Shown here piece after piece: positions 25,138-34,725 of a stretch of DNA of 64,000 nt. Positions within the stretch are counted from its first letter, which is position 1, and every line of letters starts with the position of its first letter. Source of the stretch: CAKUFA01 sp963646285. Lineage in GTDB: Bacteria; Bacillota; Clostridia; Christensenellales; Aristaeellaceae. A program made the position numbers and the translations under genes. The notes below the pieces were generated by a model. That model had not been told where the DNA came from. It saw only the letters and a list, made by a program, of their open reading frames with translations, and did not search any database. The DNA is taken from the NCBI GenBank assembly GCA_963646285.1, contig CAVIWF010000007.1:1-64000 (forward strand), in the 5' to 3' direction.

Positions 25138-26766
25138 ATGGCATATCAGGCACTGTATCGGCAATGGCGGCCGGTGGATTTCAATGCGATGGTTGGGCAG
25201 GAAGCAATTGTTGCCACCCTTCGCAATCAGGTGGCTTCCGGACGTATTGCCCATGCATACCTGTTTTGTGGAAGCCGAGGAACGGGCAAAACCTCAACCG
25301 CCAAGATTATGGCACGTGCCGTCAATTGCGAACATCCGGATCACGGCAATCCCTGCGGCAGCTGCGAAAGCTGTCAGCGTCTGCTGAATGAGGAAAGCCT
25401 GGATGTGATGGAAATCGACGCTGCCAGCAACAACGGCGTTGATGAAATTCGTGACCTGCGGGAAACAGTCAAGTATCCGCCGCAGAATCAAAAATACAAG
25501 GTTTATATCATCGACGAGGTGCACATGCTTTCCGGCGCAGCGTTCAATGCCCTTCTGAAAACGCTGGAAGAGCCTCCGGCCTATGTGATTTTTATCCTTG
25601 CCACCACAGAGCCGCAAAAGCTTCCGGCTACGATTTTAAGCCGGTGTCAGCGGTTTGATTTTGGCCGGATTCCTGTGCACCAGATTGCTTCACGGCTGCG
25701 TGAAGCCGTGGAAGGAGCAGGGGCAACAGCATCTGATATGGCATTGCAGATGATTGCCCGTGCAGCCGAGGGCGGCATGCGTGACGCACTGAGCATTCTG
25801 GATATGTGCCTAGGCTACCAAAGCGACGTAACCGAAGAACTTGTCCGCAATGTACTGGGCACGGCTGACCGATCTTTTTTGTTCCATTTCGCAGATGCCC
25901 TCCGGGATGAAGATCCATCCACATTGATGCAGCTGATTGATGAGCTGATGCGCTCCGGACGGGATCCGATTGTTTTCGCCAAGGATGCCAGCCGTCACTT
26001 GCGGGCGTTGCTGATTGCAAAAGCCTGCCCGGATGATTTAGCCAACCTGCTGGATTTAACAAAAGAGGATGCTGAAGCATATATCGGTCAGGCAGAAGGC
26101 ATGACGCAAACCAGACTGATGAACATGCTGGAGCTTTTCATGTCCGTGGAGACCGACATTCGTTCTGCTTCCTCACCAAGAATGGCACTTGAAAATGCCG
26201 CCTTAAAGGCTTGCCTGCGTACAGGCGAAGCAGATACCGCTGCCCTGAATGACCGAATCCGTACGCTGGAAAACCAGCTTGCCGAACTGACACAGAAGCT
26301 GAATAGCGGTGCTTTTGTTTCTGCTGCGCCTGTGGCTAATGCGGAAAAGGCCAAGGTAAAAGCAAGCGTGAAGGAGGAAGTCGCCGTTCAGCCTAAGGCT
26401 GCACCTGCTGCTGGGAAGGATGCGCAAGCGGCATGGAAAGAGGCCATGAATGTGCTGAAGAGAACCTCTACTGGCACCTACAGCATTCTGGTTACTGCTG
26501 CAAATGGCAAACTGGTCAGCGGTGAGGGGAATCACTTTGTCTGGGAAGTCAACAAGGACATGGATGTCTTTGTCACCATGATAAAAAAAGACAGCAATGC
26601 GATTGTAGAGGCATTGACGCAGGCAACAGGGGTTCCCTGCACCTTCGAAGTCAAGACGCCCGGAAGGGAAAAGGAAACTGCACAGACCCAATCTGAAGCT
26701 GATGTCATTAAGGAATTGCAGGCAACCTTCGGGGCTCAGAATGTGGTTGTCCAAGATAAGCTCTAA
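25138..26766 (+). CDS. dnaX: DNA polymerase III subunit gamma/tau
   Basis: The 542-residue clamp-loader ATPase of the replicative polymerase. Walker A GSRGTGKTST (45-54), a four-Cys zinc site from Cys64 to about Cys79 (CEHPDHGNPCGSCESC), Walker B YIIDEVHML (about 126), and sensor 1 FILATTEPQKLP are all present. The Ala/Lys-rich linker and C-terminal domain correspond to tau. AAGGCGG precedes the ATG. The usual yaaK-recR partners are absent here; glmM follows under its own promoter. Confidence 0.96.
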   Translation: MAYQALYRQWRPVDFNAMVGQEAIVATLRNQVASGRIAHAYLFCGSRGTGKTSTAKIMARAVNCEHPDHGNPCGSCESCQRLLNEESLDVMEIDAASNNGVDEIRDLRETVKYPPQNQKYKVYIIDEVHMLSGAAFNALLKTLEEPPAYVIFILATTEPQKLPATILSRCQRFDFGRIPVHQIASRLREAVEGAGATASDMALQMIARAAEGGMRDALSILDMCLGYQSDVTEELVRNVLGTADRSFLFHFADALRDEDPSTLMQLIDELMRSGRDPIVFAKDASRHLRALLIAKACPDDLANLLDLTKEDAEAYIGQAEGMTQTRLMNMLELFMSVETDIRSASSPRMALENAALKACLRTGEADTAALNDRIRTLENQLAELTQKLNSGAFVSAAPVANAEKAKVKASVKEEVAVQPKAAPAAGKDAQAAWKEAMNVLKRTSTGTYSILVTAANGKLVSGEGNHFVWEVNKDMDVFVTMIKKDSNAIVEALTQATGVPCTFEVKTPGREKETAQTQSEADVIKELQATFGAQNVVVQDKL

Positions 26767-26791
26767 AAGTTGTATTCTATTGTTATTTTTC

Positions 26792-26820
26792 TTGCCTTTT
26801 GCCTTCGAGAGGTGTATACT
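26792..26820 (+). promoter_or_regulatory. Promoter of glmM
   Basis: TTGCCT (26792-26797), 17-nt spacer, TATACT (26815-26820), 54 nt before the start codon. Confidence 0.75.
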
Positions 26821-26873
26821 GGTTCCAGCGTGCAATGAAGCATGCGAGAATCAGCATCATATGGAGGATTCAA

Positions 26874-28226
26874 ATGGCCAGACTATTTGGTACAGACGGT
26901 GTTCGTGGCATTGCGAATCGTGACTTGACCTGTGAATTGGCGTTTAAGCTTGGCCAGGCCAGCGCATGCGTACTGGCAAGCAATGTGCATCGGCCGACCA
27001 TCCTTGTGGGCCGGGATACCCGTATCAGCGGCGAAATGCTGGAAAGCGCCTTGGTGGCTGGCATTTGCTCCATGGGGGCAAGAGCTGTGCTGGTCGATGT
27101 TATGCCCACCCCTGCCATTGCCTATTTGACCCGCTATTATCAGGCGGATGCAGGCGCAGTCATTTCCGCCAGTCACAACACGGTTGAGTATAACGGCATC
27201 AAGTTCTTTGACAGCAAGGGATACAAATTGCCCGATGCTGTGGAGGATCGAATCGAGGAGATTATCCGCACAGGCTTGCCGGAAGATCGTCCGCTGCCCA
27301 TTGGGGCTGAGGTTGGCCGTCCTGTTCGCCAGCGGAATGCTCAGCGGCGGTATATCGACTTTGTGAAAGAAACCACCGGCGTGCGGCTGGATGGTCTGCA
27401 CATTGTGCTGGACTGCGCTCAAGGGGCTAATTCCCAAGTGGCACCCACGGTGCTTACGGAGCTTGGCGCCCACGTCAGCGTGTATTACCATGAACCAGAC
27501 GGAACCAACATTAATGAAAACTGCGGTTCTACCCATCCGGAACGGCTGTGTGAACTGGTGCGTGAACTGGGTGCCGATGTAGGGTTGGCCTTTGATGGCG
27601 ATGCGGATCGACTCATGGCTGTGGACGAACGTGGCAAGCTGGTGAATGGCGATCAGGTCATGTGCATTTGCGCCAACCACCTGAAGAGCCAAGGCAGACT
27701 TCGGGGCAACACGCTGGTAACAACCATCATGAGCAACATGGGGCTGGACTTGGCACTGAAAAAACTGGGCATCCAGCAGGTTAAAACCAAGGTAGGGGAT
27801 CGGTATGTGCTGGAAAACATGCTGGAGAACCATTACAGCCTGGGCGGTGAGCAATCCGGCCATGTGATTTTCCTGGATTACAACACCACAGGTGACGGAC
27901 TGATTACGGCGCTTCAGCTGCTGACGGTCATGGTGGAGAGCAAGCAGAGTCTGTCCCGCCTGGCACAGATCATGGAGATTCTGCCCCAGAGCCAGTATGC
28001 TGCCAAGGTAACGGATGCACGGAAATATGACTTCGACAAGGATGAGGAGATTCTTGCGGCCATTCAGGTACTGGACAAGAAGTACGAAGGCCGTGGACGG
28101 GTGTTGGTGCGTGCCAGCGGCACGGAGCCCTTTGTCCGCATCATGATTGAGGGTCCTGACCAAAAAGAAATGGATCAGGATGTGTACACGCTGGCAAAGC
28201 TGATTGAGAAAAAGCTGAACGCATGA
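26874..28226 (+). CDS. glmM: Phosphoglucosamine mutase
   Basis: A 450-residue enzyme that converts glucosamine-6-P to glucosamine-1-P for peptidoglycan and lipid precursor synthesis. ARLFGTDGVRGIAN is the usual start; the phosphorylated Ser is in VISASHNTVEYNG (about 100). The metal loop is FDGDADRLM (about 241), and GEQSGHVIF and RASGTEPFVRIM complete the sugar- and phosphate-binding sites. The ATG at 26874 has GGAGG seven bases ahead; a longer frame upstream lacks one. Confidence 0.97.
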   Translation: MARLFGTDGVRGIANRDLTCELAFKLGQASACVLASNVHRPTILVGRDTRISGEMLESALVAGICSMGARAVLVDVMPTPAIAYLTRYYQADAGAVISASHNTVEYNGIKFFDSKGYKLPDAVEDRIEEIIRTGLPEDRPLPIGAEVGRPVRQRNAQRRYIDFVKETTGVRLDGLHIVLDCAQGANSQVAPTVLTELGAHVSVYYHEPDGTNINENCGSTHPERLCELVRELGADVGLAFDGDADRLMAVDERGKLVNGDQVMCICANHLKSQGRLRGNTLVTTIMSNMGLDLALKKLGIQQVKTKVGDRYVLENMLENHYSLGGEQSGHVIFLDYNTTGDGLITALQLLTVMVESKQSLSRLAQIMEILPQSQYAAKVTDARKYDFDKDEEILAAIQVLDKKYEGRGRVLVRASGTEPFVRIMIEGPDQKEMDQDVYTLAKLIEKKLNA

Positions 28227-28239
28227 GCTTGGAAGCATC

Positions 28240-28281
28240 AAAAAACAGGGGGACGAAATGGAAATCGTCCTCCTGTTTTAT
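28240..28281. terminator. Bidirectional terminator between glmM and metK
   Basis: AAAACAGGGGGACGA pairs with TCGTCCTCCTGTTTT, giving an A-run on one side and a T-run on the other; suits the convergent genes. Confidence 0.85.
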
Positions 28282-28290
28282 TGATGATAA

Positions 28291-29466
28291 TTACAGCTTG
28301 CTGGCGGCTGCTTTCAATGCATCCACATAATTCAGCCGTTCCCAGGGCAGCTCAACATCCGTGCGACCCATGTGACCATAAGCAGCGGTCTGGCGGTAAA
28401 TCGGCCGACGCAGATCGAAACGCTTAATGATTCCGTCAGGGCGCAGATCAAACAATTCAGCCACGATAGCAGCCAGTTTATCATCGGCAATGGTGCCGGT
28501 ACCCTTGGTATCCACCAGCAGGCTGACCGGCTGAGCAACGCCGATGGCATAAGCCAGCTGAATTTCGCACTGCCGTGCAAGCCCTGCAGCCACAATATTC
28601 TTCGCCACATGACGGGCAGCATAGGCTGCACTGCGGTCAACCTTGGTAGGATCCTTGCCGGAGAAGGCACCGCCGCCGTGGGGAGCGTATCCGCCGTAGG
28701 TATCCACGATGATCTTGCGGCCGGTCAGTCCGCTGTCACCAGCAGGGCCACCAAGGACAAAACGGCCGGTAGGGTTAATGAAGTACTTGGTTTCATCCGT
28801 CAGCAGTTCAGCGGGGATAACAGCCCGAATGACCTGCTCCTTCACATCCTTGGCCAGCTTTTCCTGGCTTACTTCAGGAGCATGCTGGGTGGAAATAACA
28901 ACCGTATCCACAGCCACAGGACGGCCATCTTCATAAACAATGGTCACCTGGCTCTTGCCGTCGGGACGGAGATAGGGGAGTGTGCCATCCTTCCGCAGCT
29001 GGGCAAGCCGACGGGTCAGGCGATGGGCAAGGGCGATGGGCATGGGCATGTATTCCTGGGTCTCATCACAGGCAAAACCAAACATCATGCCCTGATCGCC
29101 TGCACCGGTTTCCTCCACAGCAGAACCACGGGTTTCAATTGCGTCATTCACGCCCATGGCAATATCGGGGCTTTGGGTATGAATGGCCGTCAACACGGCA
29201 CAGCTGTCAGCATCAAAGCATAGGTCGGCAGAGGTATAGCCGATTTCCCGCACCACATTCCGCACTACATCAGGAATGGAAACTTGAGCCGTGGTGGTAA
29301 TTTCGCCCATGACCATGACCATGCCAGTGGTGGCACAGGTTTCACAGGCTACACGGGCATTAGGATCCTGTGCCAGCATGGCATCCAGCACCGCATCACT
29401 GATTTGGTCACACACTTTGTCAGGATGACCTTCGGTTACAGATTCAGAGGTAAAGAGTCTTCTCAT
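28291..29466 (-). CDS. metK: S-adenosylmethionine synthetase
   Basis: A 391-residue enzyme that makes S-adenosylmethionine from methionine and ATP. SESVTEGHPDKVCDQISD opens the protein; GAGDQGMMFGFACDET and GGGAFSGKDPTKVDRSAAY are the two signature patterns. Start set at 29466, where AAGGAGCAGCAAGAAA precedes MRRLF. A SAM-I riboswitch with a terminator lies in the leader, so excess product shuts transcription off. Monocistronic. Confidence 0.98.
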   Translation of the reverse strand: MRRLFTSESVTEGHPDKVCDQISDAVLDAMLAQDPNARVACETCATTGMVMVMGEITTTAQVSIPDVVRNVVREIGYTSADLCFDADSCAVLTAIHTQSPDIAMGVNDAIETRGSAVEETGAGDQGMMFGFACDETQEYMPMPIALAHRLTRRLAQLRKDGTLPYLRPDGKSQVTIVYEDGRPVAVDTVVISTQHAPEVSQEKLAKDVKEQVIRAVIPAELLTDETKYFINPTGRFVLGGPAGDSGLTGRKIIVDTYGGYAPHGGGAFSGKDPTKVDRSAAYAARHVAKNIVAAGLARQCEIQLAYAIGVAQPVSLLVDTKGTGTIADDKLAAIVAELFDLRPDGIIKRFDLRRPIYRQTAAYGHMGRTDVELPWERLNYVDALKAAASKL

Positions 29467-29513
29467 TTTCTTGCTGCTCCTTTTCAGTCGTTCGATAGGG
29501 GATACAGAGCCGC

Positions 29514-29549
29514 AAAAAACCCGCCCGGTTTGCACACGAACCAGGCGGG
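29514..29549 (-). terminator. Riboswitch expression-platform terminator
   Basis: On the minus strand CCCGCCTGGTT pairs with AACCGGGCGGG and is followed by TTTTTT, lying between the aptamer and the metK start. Confidence 0.9.
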
Positions 29550-29568
29550 AATCAATCTTTCGATCGTC

Positions 29569-29683
29569 CTTATCTGTCAGCGCTCGTGATGGGGTGTGCC
29601 GCGCTGTGGGAATTGGCACCAAGCGATAGAACCGCCGGTTGCCGTGACGTCATCGGGCCCATCCCTCAGCCACTCATGATAAG
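29569..29683 (-). ncRNA. SAM-I (S-box) riboswitch of metK
   Basis: On the minus strand the P1 stem CTTATC (29683-29678) closes with GATAAG (29574-29569). The characteristic ATGAGTGGCTGAGGGAT and GCCCGATGAC...CGGCAACC core lies between, with GGTGCCAATTCC in the 3' half. Binding of S-adenosylmethionine stabilises P1 and lets the downstream terminator form. Confidence 0.95.
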
Positions 29684-29704
29684 GTGTTTACTTTTGCGTC
29701 TGAC

Positions 29705-29733
29705 AGTCTATCACACAAGCCACGCTGTGTCAA
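29705..29733 (-). promoter_or_regulatory. Promoter of the metK riboswitch transcript
   Basis: Minus strand: TTGACA (29733-29728), 17-nt spacer, TAGACT (29710-29705), about 20 nt before the aptamer. Confidence 0.75.
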
Positions 29734-29746
29734 GCAAATGTTTGCG

Positions 29747-31138
29747 TTATGCCTGCACGTCTGCCTCATCAGCATCGATAATGGCACGTGCTACATGCAC
29801 GCCGCTGGCGGAGGCATGGGACAGGGAGTGAGTAATACCGCTGCCGTCGCCGATGATGTACAGCCCAGGATAGCGGGTTTCCAGCTTGTCGTTTACCTGC
29901 ACTTCCATGTTGTAGAACTTAACTTCAACACCGTAGAGCAGCGTATCTTCATTGGCCGTGCCGGGGGCAACCTTATCCAATGCATAGATCATTTCGATGA
30001 TGCCGTCCAGAATGCGCTTCGGCAGCACAAGGCTCAAGTCACCGGGGGTTGCGCTGAGGGTGGGCGTAATGAAGGCTTCCTCAATGCGGCTGGCCGTAGA
30101 ACGGCGGCCACGGATCAAGTCGCCAAAGCGCTGGACTATAACGCCGCCGCCCAGCATGTTGCTGAGCCGGGCAATACTTTCGCCGTAGCCGTTGGAATCC
30201 TTAAAGGGCTCGGAGAAATGTTTGGCTACCAGCAGGGCAAAGTTGGTGTTATCCGTCTGCCGGGAAGGATCTTCATAGCTGTGACCGTTAACGGTGACAA
30301 TGCCGTTGGTATTTTCGCTGACCACGGCGCCCTTGGGATTCATGCAGAAAGTGCGCACCAGGTCGCCGTACTTTTCTGTGCGATAAACGATCTTGCTTTC
30401 GTACAGTTCGTCAGTCAAATGGGCGAACACGGCAGCGGGCAATTCGACACGCACGCCAATATCCACACGATTGGACTTGGTGGGAATCTCCAACTCGTGG
30501 CAAACCTGTTCCATCCATTTGCTGCCGCTGCGGCCAACGGAAATGATGCACTGCTTGCACTCGAAGTCCCCACTGGCGCAATGGACGGTATAACCTTCAT
30601 CCGTGACGGCGATGGACTGTACGGGGGTCTCGAAGTAGAAATCAACCTTTTCCTTCAGCTCGGCATACAGGTTTTCCAGCACCAAGTAGTTAATATCCGT
30701 GCCCAAGTGACGGACAGAAGCGTCCAGCAGGTGCAGGTCATTCTGAATGCAAAGGGTCTTGAAACGTGTACCAGCCGTAGAGTAAAGCTTGGTGCCTTCG
30801 CCGCCGTAGCGCAGATTGATTTCATCCACGTAGCGCATAAGCTCCAGGGCACGCTTTTTGCCGATATACTCGTACAGGGTACCGCCAAAGTCGTTGGTAA
30901 TATTATATTTGCCGTCAGAAAAAGCGCCTGCGCCGCCAAAGCCGCTCATGATGGAGCAGCTCTTGCAGCCTACGCAGGACTTGACCTTCACGCCGTCAAT
31001 GGGGCAATGACGGCGGTTCAGGGGATGTCCCGCTTCGAAGACAGCAATCTTCAGGGACGGCTTACGGGCAGCCAGTTCATACGCAGAGAAAATACCGCCC
31101 GGGCCTGCACCGATGATGATAACGTCGTAACGATTCAT
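29747..31138 (-). CDS. NAD(P)/FAD-dependent oxidoreductase (COG2509 type)
   Basis: A 463-residue flavoprotein. The FAD-binding motif is DVIIIGAGPGGIFSAYELA at the N-terminus; a Cys cluster CPIDG...CVGCKSCSIMSGFGGAG follows near residue 50-70; a second nucleotide loop is YIIGDGSGITHSL near the end. Members are cytosolic dehydrogenases of uncertain substrate. AGGAGG is seven bases before the ATG at 31138; the ATG six bases earlier would be too near. A terminator and 240-nt gap separate it from ispDF. Confidence 0.85.
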   Translation of the reverse strand: MNRYDVIIIGAGPGGIFSAYELAARKPSLKIAVFEAGHPLNRRHCPIDGVKVKSCVGCKSCSIMSGFGGAGAFSDGKYNITNDFGGTLYEYIGKKRALELMRYVDEINLRYGGEGTKLYSTAGTRFKTLCIQNDLHLLDASVRHLGTDINYLVLENLYAELKEKVDFYFETPVQSIAVTDEGYTVHCASGDFECKQCIISVGRSGSKWMEQVCHELEIPTKSNRVDIGVRVELPAAVFAHLTDELYESKIVYRTEKYGDLVRTFCMNPKGAVVSENTNGIVTVNGHSYEDPSRQTDNTNFALLVAKHFSEPFKDSNGYGESIARLSNMLGGGVIVQRFGDLIRGRRSTASRIEEAFITPTLSATPGDLSLVLPKRILDGIIEMIYALDKVAPGTANEDTLLYGVEVKFYNMEVQVNDKLETRYPGLYIIGDGSGITHSLSHASASGVHVARAIIDADEADVQA

Positions 31139-31227
31139 GATCATTCCTCCTGGATGGACTGAAACTTCCAAAGTGATTGAAAGCGTATCGATGCCACAAG
31201 TGCGCTGATCTCATGACATCATGAAAA

Positions 31228-31262
31228 CACGCCTTCTCTCGGCTGCACCAAGAAAGGGCGTG
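31228..31262 (-). terminator. Terminator after ispDF
   Basis: Minus strand: CACGCCCTTTCT (31262-31251) pairs with AGAGAAGGCGTG (31239-31228), followed by TTTTC. It sits in the 242-nt gap between ispDF and the flavoprotein gene, which holds no other gene. Confidence 0.65.
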
Positions 31263-31380
31263 CAACAACATACTACATTGCGTTATTGCAATTAAGCATA
31301 TCATTTCTTTCTGGAAAGGTCAAGGGCTGTAAGGCGGAAAATCGTACCTTTCGGCAAGAAAAGTGAAAAAAGATTCGTGC

Positions 31381-32538
31381 TTACTTCACCAGTACCATGC
31401 AGACAGCCGTGGCACTGATGCCTTCCTCACGGCCTTCAAACCCCAGATGCTCCGTTGTGGTTGCCTTCACGCTTACACGCTGTTCCGGCAAGCCAAGCGC
31501 CCGAGCCACATTGCTGCACATTGCAGGTATAAAAGGAGCCAGCTTAGGTTTCTGTGCCGCAATGGTGATGTCTGCATTGGTGACCTTGGCGCCATGACGT
31601 TCCAGCAGCTGCACCACATGCTCCAGCAGTGCCATGGAGGAAATACCCTTGTATTGCGGATCGCTGTCCGGAAAATGCTGGCCAATATCCCCAAGGGCAA
31701 GAGCCCCCAGCATGGCATCCATCAATGCATGCAGCGCCACGTCCGCATCACTGTGCCCAAGCAGCCCCAGCGTATGGGGAACGTGCACACCGCAGAGAAT
31801 CAGATCTCGCCCCTCTGTCAGGCAATGCACATCAAAGCCGTGACCAACCCGAAAATCAGGGATGACGTTTTCTAAAAAGGATGCAGCCATGTTCATGTCC
31901 TCCGGCGTTGTCAACTTGAGGTTGCGCTTGTTTCCCTCCACAAGCTTCACGGGATGACCCATGTGTTCGAGTAAGGAAGCATCGTCAGTGCCCCGATAAT
32001 CGTCCTGTAAGGCCTGCTGATGGGCTTTGAGCAGCAAGCTAGTCAGGAACCCCTGTGGGGTCTGCACAGCCCGCAGAGAGGCTCTGGAAGGCGTAGAAGA
32101 CACATATTCGTCTCCATCAACGATTTTGATGGTATCCGTTACAGGCGTGGCAGCCACGCCAGTGCCGTATTGCCCCACAGAATCCATCACACGGCGAATG
32201 GTTGCGCTATCCACGAGGCATCTTGCGCCGTCATGGACGAGCACATGGTCACATTGCTCAGGCAATGTCTGCAATCCGTTCCAAACGGAAGCCTGACGGT
32301 CCGCACCGCCTTCCGCAAAGCAGATGGAAGCAATATCAATGCCGCTGCTCTCCAGTGCCTTTTGAATGGCCTCCCGATCCATGGTGCGGCATACCAGCAC
32401 CAAAGTATCTGCCACAGGCAGAAAAGCACGCACAGAGCGGCAAATGACCGGCTCCCCGGCTAAAGGAAGCAGTACCTTATTGCAATCTGCTCCCATGCGC
32501 TGACCGGAACCGCCAGCAAGAATGATAGCACCCCACAT
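31381..32538 (-). CDS. ispDF: Bifunctional MEP-pathway enzyme IspD-IspF
   Basis: A 385-residue fusion of two isoprenoid enzymes. Residues 1-222 are the cytidylyltransferase IspD (AIILAGGSGQRMG; VHDGARCLVD). Residues 227-385 are the cyclodiphosphate synthase IspF (VGHGFDVH metal ligands; LLGHSDADV; ALALGDIGQHFPDSD; TTTEHLGFEG). These catalyse non-consecutive steps, with IspE between them encoded elsewhere. AGGAGG stands seven bases before the ATG. The fusion is common in proteobacteria and found in some Clostridia. Confidence 0.96.
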   Translation of the reverse strand: MWGAIILAGGSGQRMGADCNKVLLPLAGEPVICRSVRAFLPVADTLVLVCRTMDREAIQKALESSGIDIASICFAEGGADRQASVWNGLQTLPEQCDHVLVHDGARCLVDSATIRRVMDSVGQYGTGVAATPVTDTIKIVDGDEYVSSTPSRASLRAVQTPQGFLTSLLLKAHQQALQDDYRGTDDASLLEHMGHPVKLVEGNKRNLKLTTPEDMNMAASFLENVIPDFRVGHGFDVHCLTEGRDLILCGVHVPHTLGLLGHSDADVALHALMDAMLGALALGDIGQHFPDSDPQYKGISSMALLEHVVQLLERHGAKVTNADITIAAQKPKLAPFIPAMCSNVARALGLPEQRVSVKATTTEHLGFEGREEGISATAVCMVLVK

Positions 32539-32553
32539 GCTGCAACCTCCTGT

Positions 32554-32826
32554 TCAATCCCGCTCTGCCGCCACGCCTTCATCTTCGGAAATAATGCGGT
32601 ACATGTCAGCGGCACTGCCCTTGCGGACGGTTTCCGCAATGCTGAGGATTTCGTATTTGCCGTAGTGATCACCAAATCGAATGGTCATTACATCGCCTAC
32701 AGCGACCTCGGCACCGGGCTTGGCCACCTTGCCATTCAATGAAACCCGTCCGCCGCTGCAAGCTTCGTTAGCAACCGTCCGTCGCTTAATGATTCTGGAA
32801 ACCTTCAGATACTTATCCAGGCGCAT
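32554..32826 (-). CDS. rqcP: S4-domain RNA-binding protein RqcP
   Basis: A 90-residue protein consisting of an S4 domain (MRLDKYLKVSRIIKRRTVAN, then GRVSLNGKVAKPGAEVAVGD). RqcP (YabO) helps RqcH add alanine tails to nascent chains on stalled 50S subunits. Start at ATG 32826, with AAGGAG six bases upstream. It is 15 nt from ispDF and follows hup in the yab cluster order. Confidence 0.9.
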   Translation of the reverse strand: MRLDKYLKVSRIIKRRTVANEACSGGRVSLNGKVAKPGAEVAVGDVMTIRFGDHYGKYEILSIAETVRKGSAADMYRIISEDEGVAAERD

Positions 32827-32846
32827 GATACTCTCCTTTATGTATG

Positions 32847-32880
32847 AAAAAGGCCCGCAGGCAAATAACACCTGTGGGCC
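32847..32880 (-). terminator. Terminator after hup
   Basis: Minus strand: GGCCCACAGG (32880-32871) pairs with CCTGCGGGCC (32861-32852), followed by TTTTTCAT. Partial readthrough would feed rqcP. Confidence 0.85.
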
Positions 32881-32899
32881 GATGTGAAAAAGAACGAAA

Positions 32900-33175
32900 T
32901 TACTTGTTCACAGTGTCCTTCAGAGCCTTGCCAGCCTTGAAGACAGGAGCCTTGGAAGCTTCAATCTTGATTTCCTCGCCGGTGCGGGGGTTGCGGGCAG
33001 TGCGGGCAGGACGCTCCTTCACTTCAAAAGAGCCAAAGCCAACAACCTGAACCTTTTCGCCCTTGGACAGGGTTTCAGCCACAACATCAACAAAAGCGTT
33101 CAGTGCCTTTTCAGCATCCTTCTTAGAGAGACCGGCGTTGGCAGCCAGAGCTGCGGTCAGTTCAGTCTTGTTCAT
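32900..33175 (-). CDS. hup: HU DNA-binding protein
   Basis: A 91-residue nucleoid protein that bends DNA. MNKTELTAALAANAGLSKKD starts the helical dimer part; VGFGSFEVKERPARTARNPR and TGEEIKIEASKAPVFKAGKA form the DNA-binding arms. Start at ATG 33175 after AGGAGG. Its place between rqcP and yabN/mazG matches the yab cluster. Confidence 0.97.
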   Translation of the reverse strand: MNKTELTAALAANAGLSKKDAEKALNAFVDVVAETLSKGEKVQVVGFGSFEVKERPARTARNPRTGEEIKIEASKAPVFKAGKALKDTVNK

Positions 33176-33264
33176 GAGTAAATTCCTCCTTGTTTTTTCC
33201 TTCATGCACGATGGCAAGAAATAGACTTACCATGCATCTGTTATCAGACGCAAGTCAAACGACT

Positions 33265-34719
33265 TCAGCGGTTCTGCGCCGATTTGACTCTTTTCCAGTA
33301 TACATCCATTTCGCTCAAAGTCAAGTCTTTCAGCGCTTTTCCGTCTGAAATAATCAACTTTTCCATGGCGTCAAAACGGTTCATGAACTTTTTGGTTGCG
33401 GTTTTTAACAAAAGCTCGGGGTCCTTACCGCTGAGCCTTGCCACGTTAACGCAAGAGAAAAGCAGATCCCCAAGCTCTTCACCGGGATCACGGCCGTTCT
33501 TCATTTCCGCCAGCACTTCTTCCGCTTCTTCATGCACCTTGGGCAGCGCTTCCTCCGGGGTATCCCAGTCAAAGCCTACCTGAGCGGCCTTCTTCTGCAC
33601 TTTCGCCGCATACATCAGGGACGGTAAAGCAATGGATACGTCGCGAAGCACGTCTGCCTGGGTGGTCAGCTGCTTTTCGGCCTTCTTCAGCTCCTCCCAG
33701 CTTGCAGAAACCTCGCCAGGGGTGCTGCAATGGACGTTCCCGAAAATGTGGGCATGCCGGTAGATCATTTTGTGGCAGATGGCTGTTGTAATGTCGGACA
33801 GGGAAAAGGTGCCATGACTTTCGCCAATGCTGGCGTGGAATACCACCTGCAGCAGCACATCACCCAGTTCATCAGCCAGGTGATCAGGATCCTGCTCGTC
33901 AATGGCGCCGACGGCTTCCCATGCCTCCTCAATCAGATAAGGGCGCAGGGATTCGTGGGTCTGGGCACAGTCCCAAGGACAGCCGTTTTCACCACGAAGG
34001 ATGCTCATGATTTCCTTCAAATCAGCAAAGCAGTACCGCTGACGCTGACGGAAAGGTGCTGCGGGCACATAGACACAGCAAGTATGATCGTATTTCTTTT
34101 GCCGATCCATCTCTTCCAGCGCAAGGAGCTTTGGCTTATATGCAGCCTTATCGGTGGGCGGGAAGAAGACAACAGGCATTTCATCGGCATACAAATCGGT
34201 AAGCCACAGCTTCACATCCCCAGCCAGAATGCGGTCGTTGATTTCCGTAATCATCAGGGGTGTACGGGGATCAGGAGCGGCATGGATGCAATCTGTTGCC
34301 GTCAGAATCCGTAAACTTTCCCCACGCTTCTCCGGCGGTACGGCGGCTAAACAAGCATCTGCCGTTGACAGTCCCGCATAGCAGGTGAGGGAAGCACCTT
34401 CCGGGCGCATGGCTGCCAGGGCTGAAACAGAGCCGTCGGTTGAGGCATCCATGACAGCATAGGTCAGCGGAGCAGCCTCTGCCAAGTGCCAGAGGTGCTT
34501 TGCCATGGCCGTATGCATTTCGGAAAAGTCTTCGTACCGGTCATAAAAATCGTCCAGGGATTCGAAGGCAATGCCTTTTGCTTGCAGCCAGTCCGCTGTG
34601 CCGTGACGCTGCGTGCGCAGCACCAGATGGGCAGCGTGCTGCAATATTTCAGCAGTCTGCAAAGTCATCAGCGAAGGGTCGCCAGGGCCAAGGGTGACAA
34701 CAGAAATGGAGGCCTTCAT
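33265..34719 (-). CDS. mazG: YabN-type fusion of tetrapyrrole-methylase-like domain and MazG pyrophosphatase
   Basis: A 484-residue protein. Residues 1-215 resemble a SAM-dependent tetrapyrrole methylase (VVTLGPGDPSLMTLQTAEIL; YAVMDASTDGSVSA). Residues 225-484 are MazG (LRGENGCPWDCAQTHESLRP; EEAWEAVGAIDEQDPDHLAD; ELGDVLLQVVFHA), with the second MazG repeat including EELGDLLFSCVNVARL. It hydrolyses nucleoside triphosphates, probably clearing damaged ones. It lies between hup and spoVB, as in Bacillus. Confidence 0.93.
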   Translation of the reverse strand: MKASISVVTLGPGDPSLMTLQTAEILQHAAHLVLRTQRHGTADWLQAKGIAFESLDDFYDRYEDFSEMHTAMAKHLWHLAEAAPLTYAVMDASTDGSVSALAAMRPEGASLTCYAGLSTADACLAAVPPEKRGESLRILTATDCIHAAPDPRTPLMITEINDRILAGDVKLWLTDLYADEMPVVFFPPTDKAAYKPKLLALEEMDRQKKYDHTCCVYVPAAPFRQRQRYCFADLKEIMSILRGENGCPWDCAQTHESLRPYLIEEAWEAVGAIDEQDPDHLADELGDVLLQVVFHASIGESHGTFSLSDITTAICHKMIYRHAHIFGNVHCSTPGEVSASWEELKKAEKQLTTQADVLRDVSIALPSLMYAAKVQKKAAQVGFDWDTPEEALPKVHEEAEEVLAEMKNGRDPGEELGDLLFSCVNVARLSGKDPELLLKTATKKFMNRFDAMEKLIISDGKALKDLTLSEMDVYWKRVKSAQNR

Positions 34720-34725
34720 GATGCA

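Noticed and set aside
29569..29683. The structured metK leader as a new RNA.
   Set aside because: It has all main features of the known SAM-I riboswitch.
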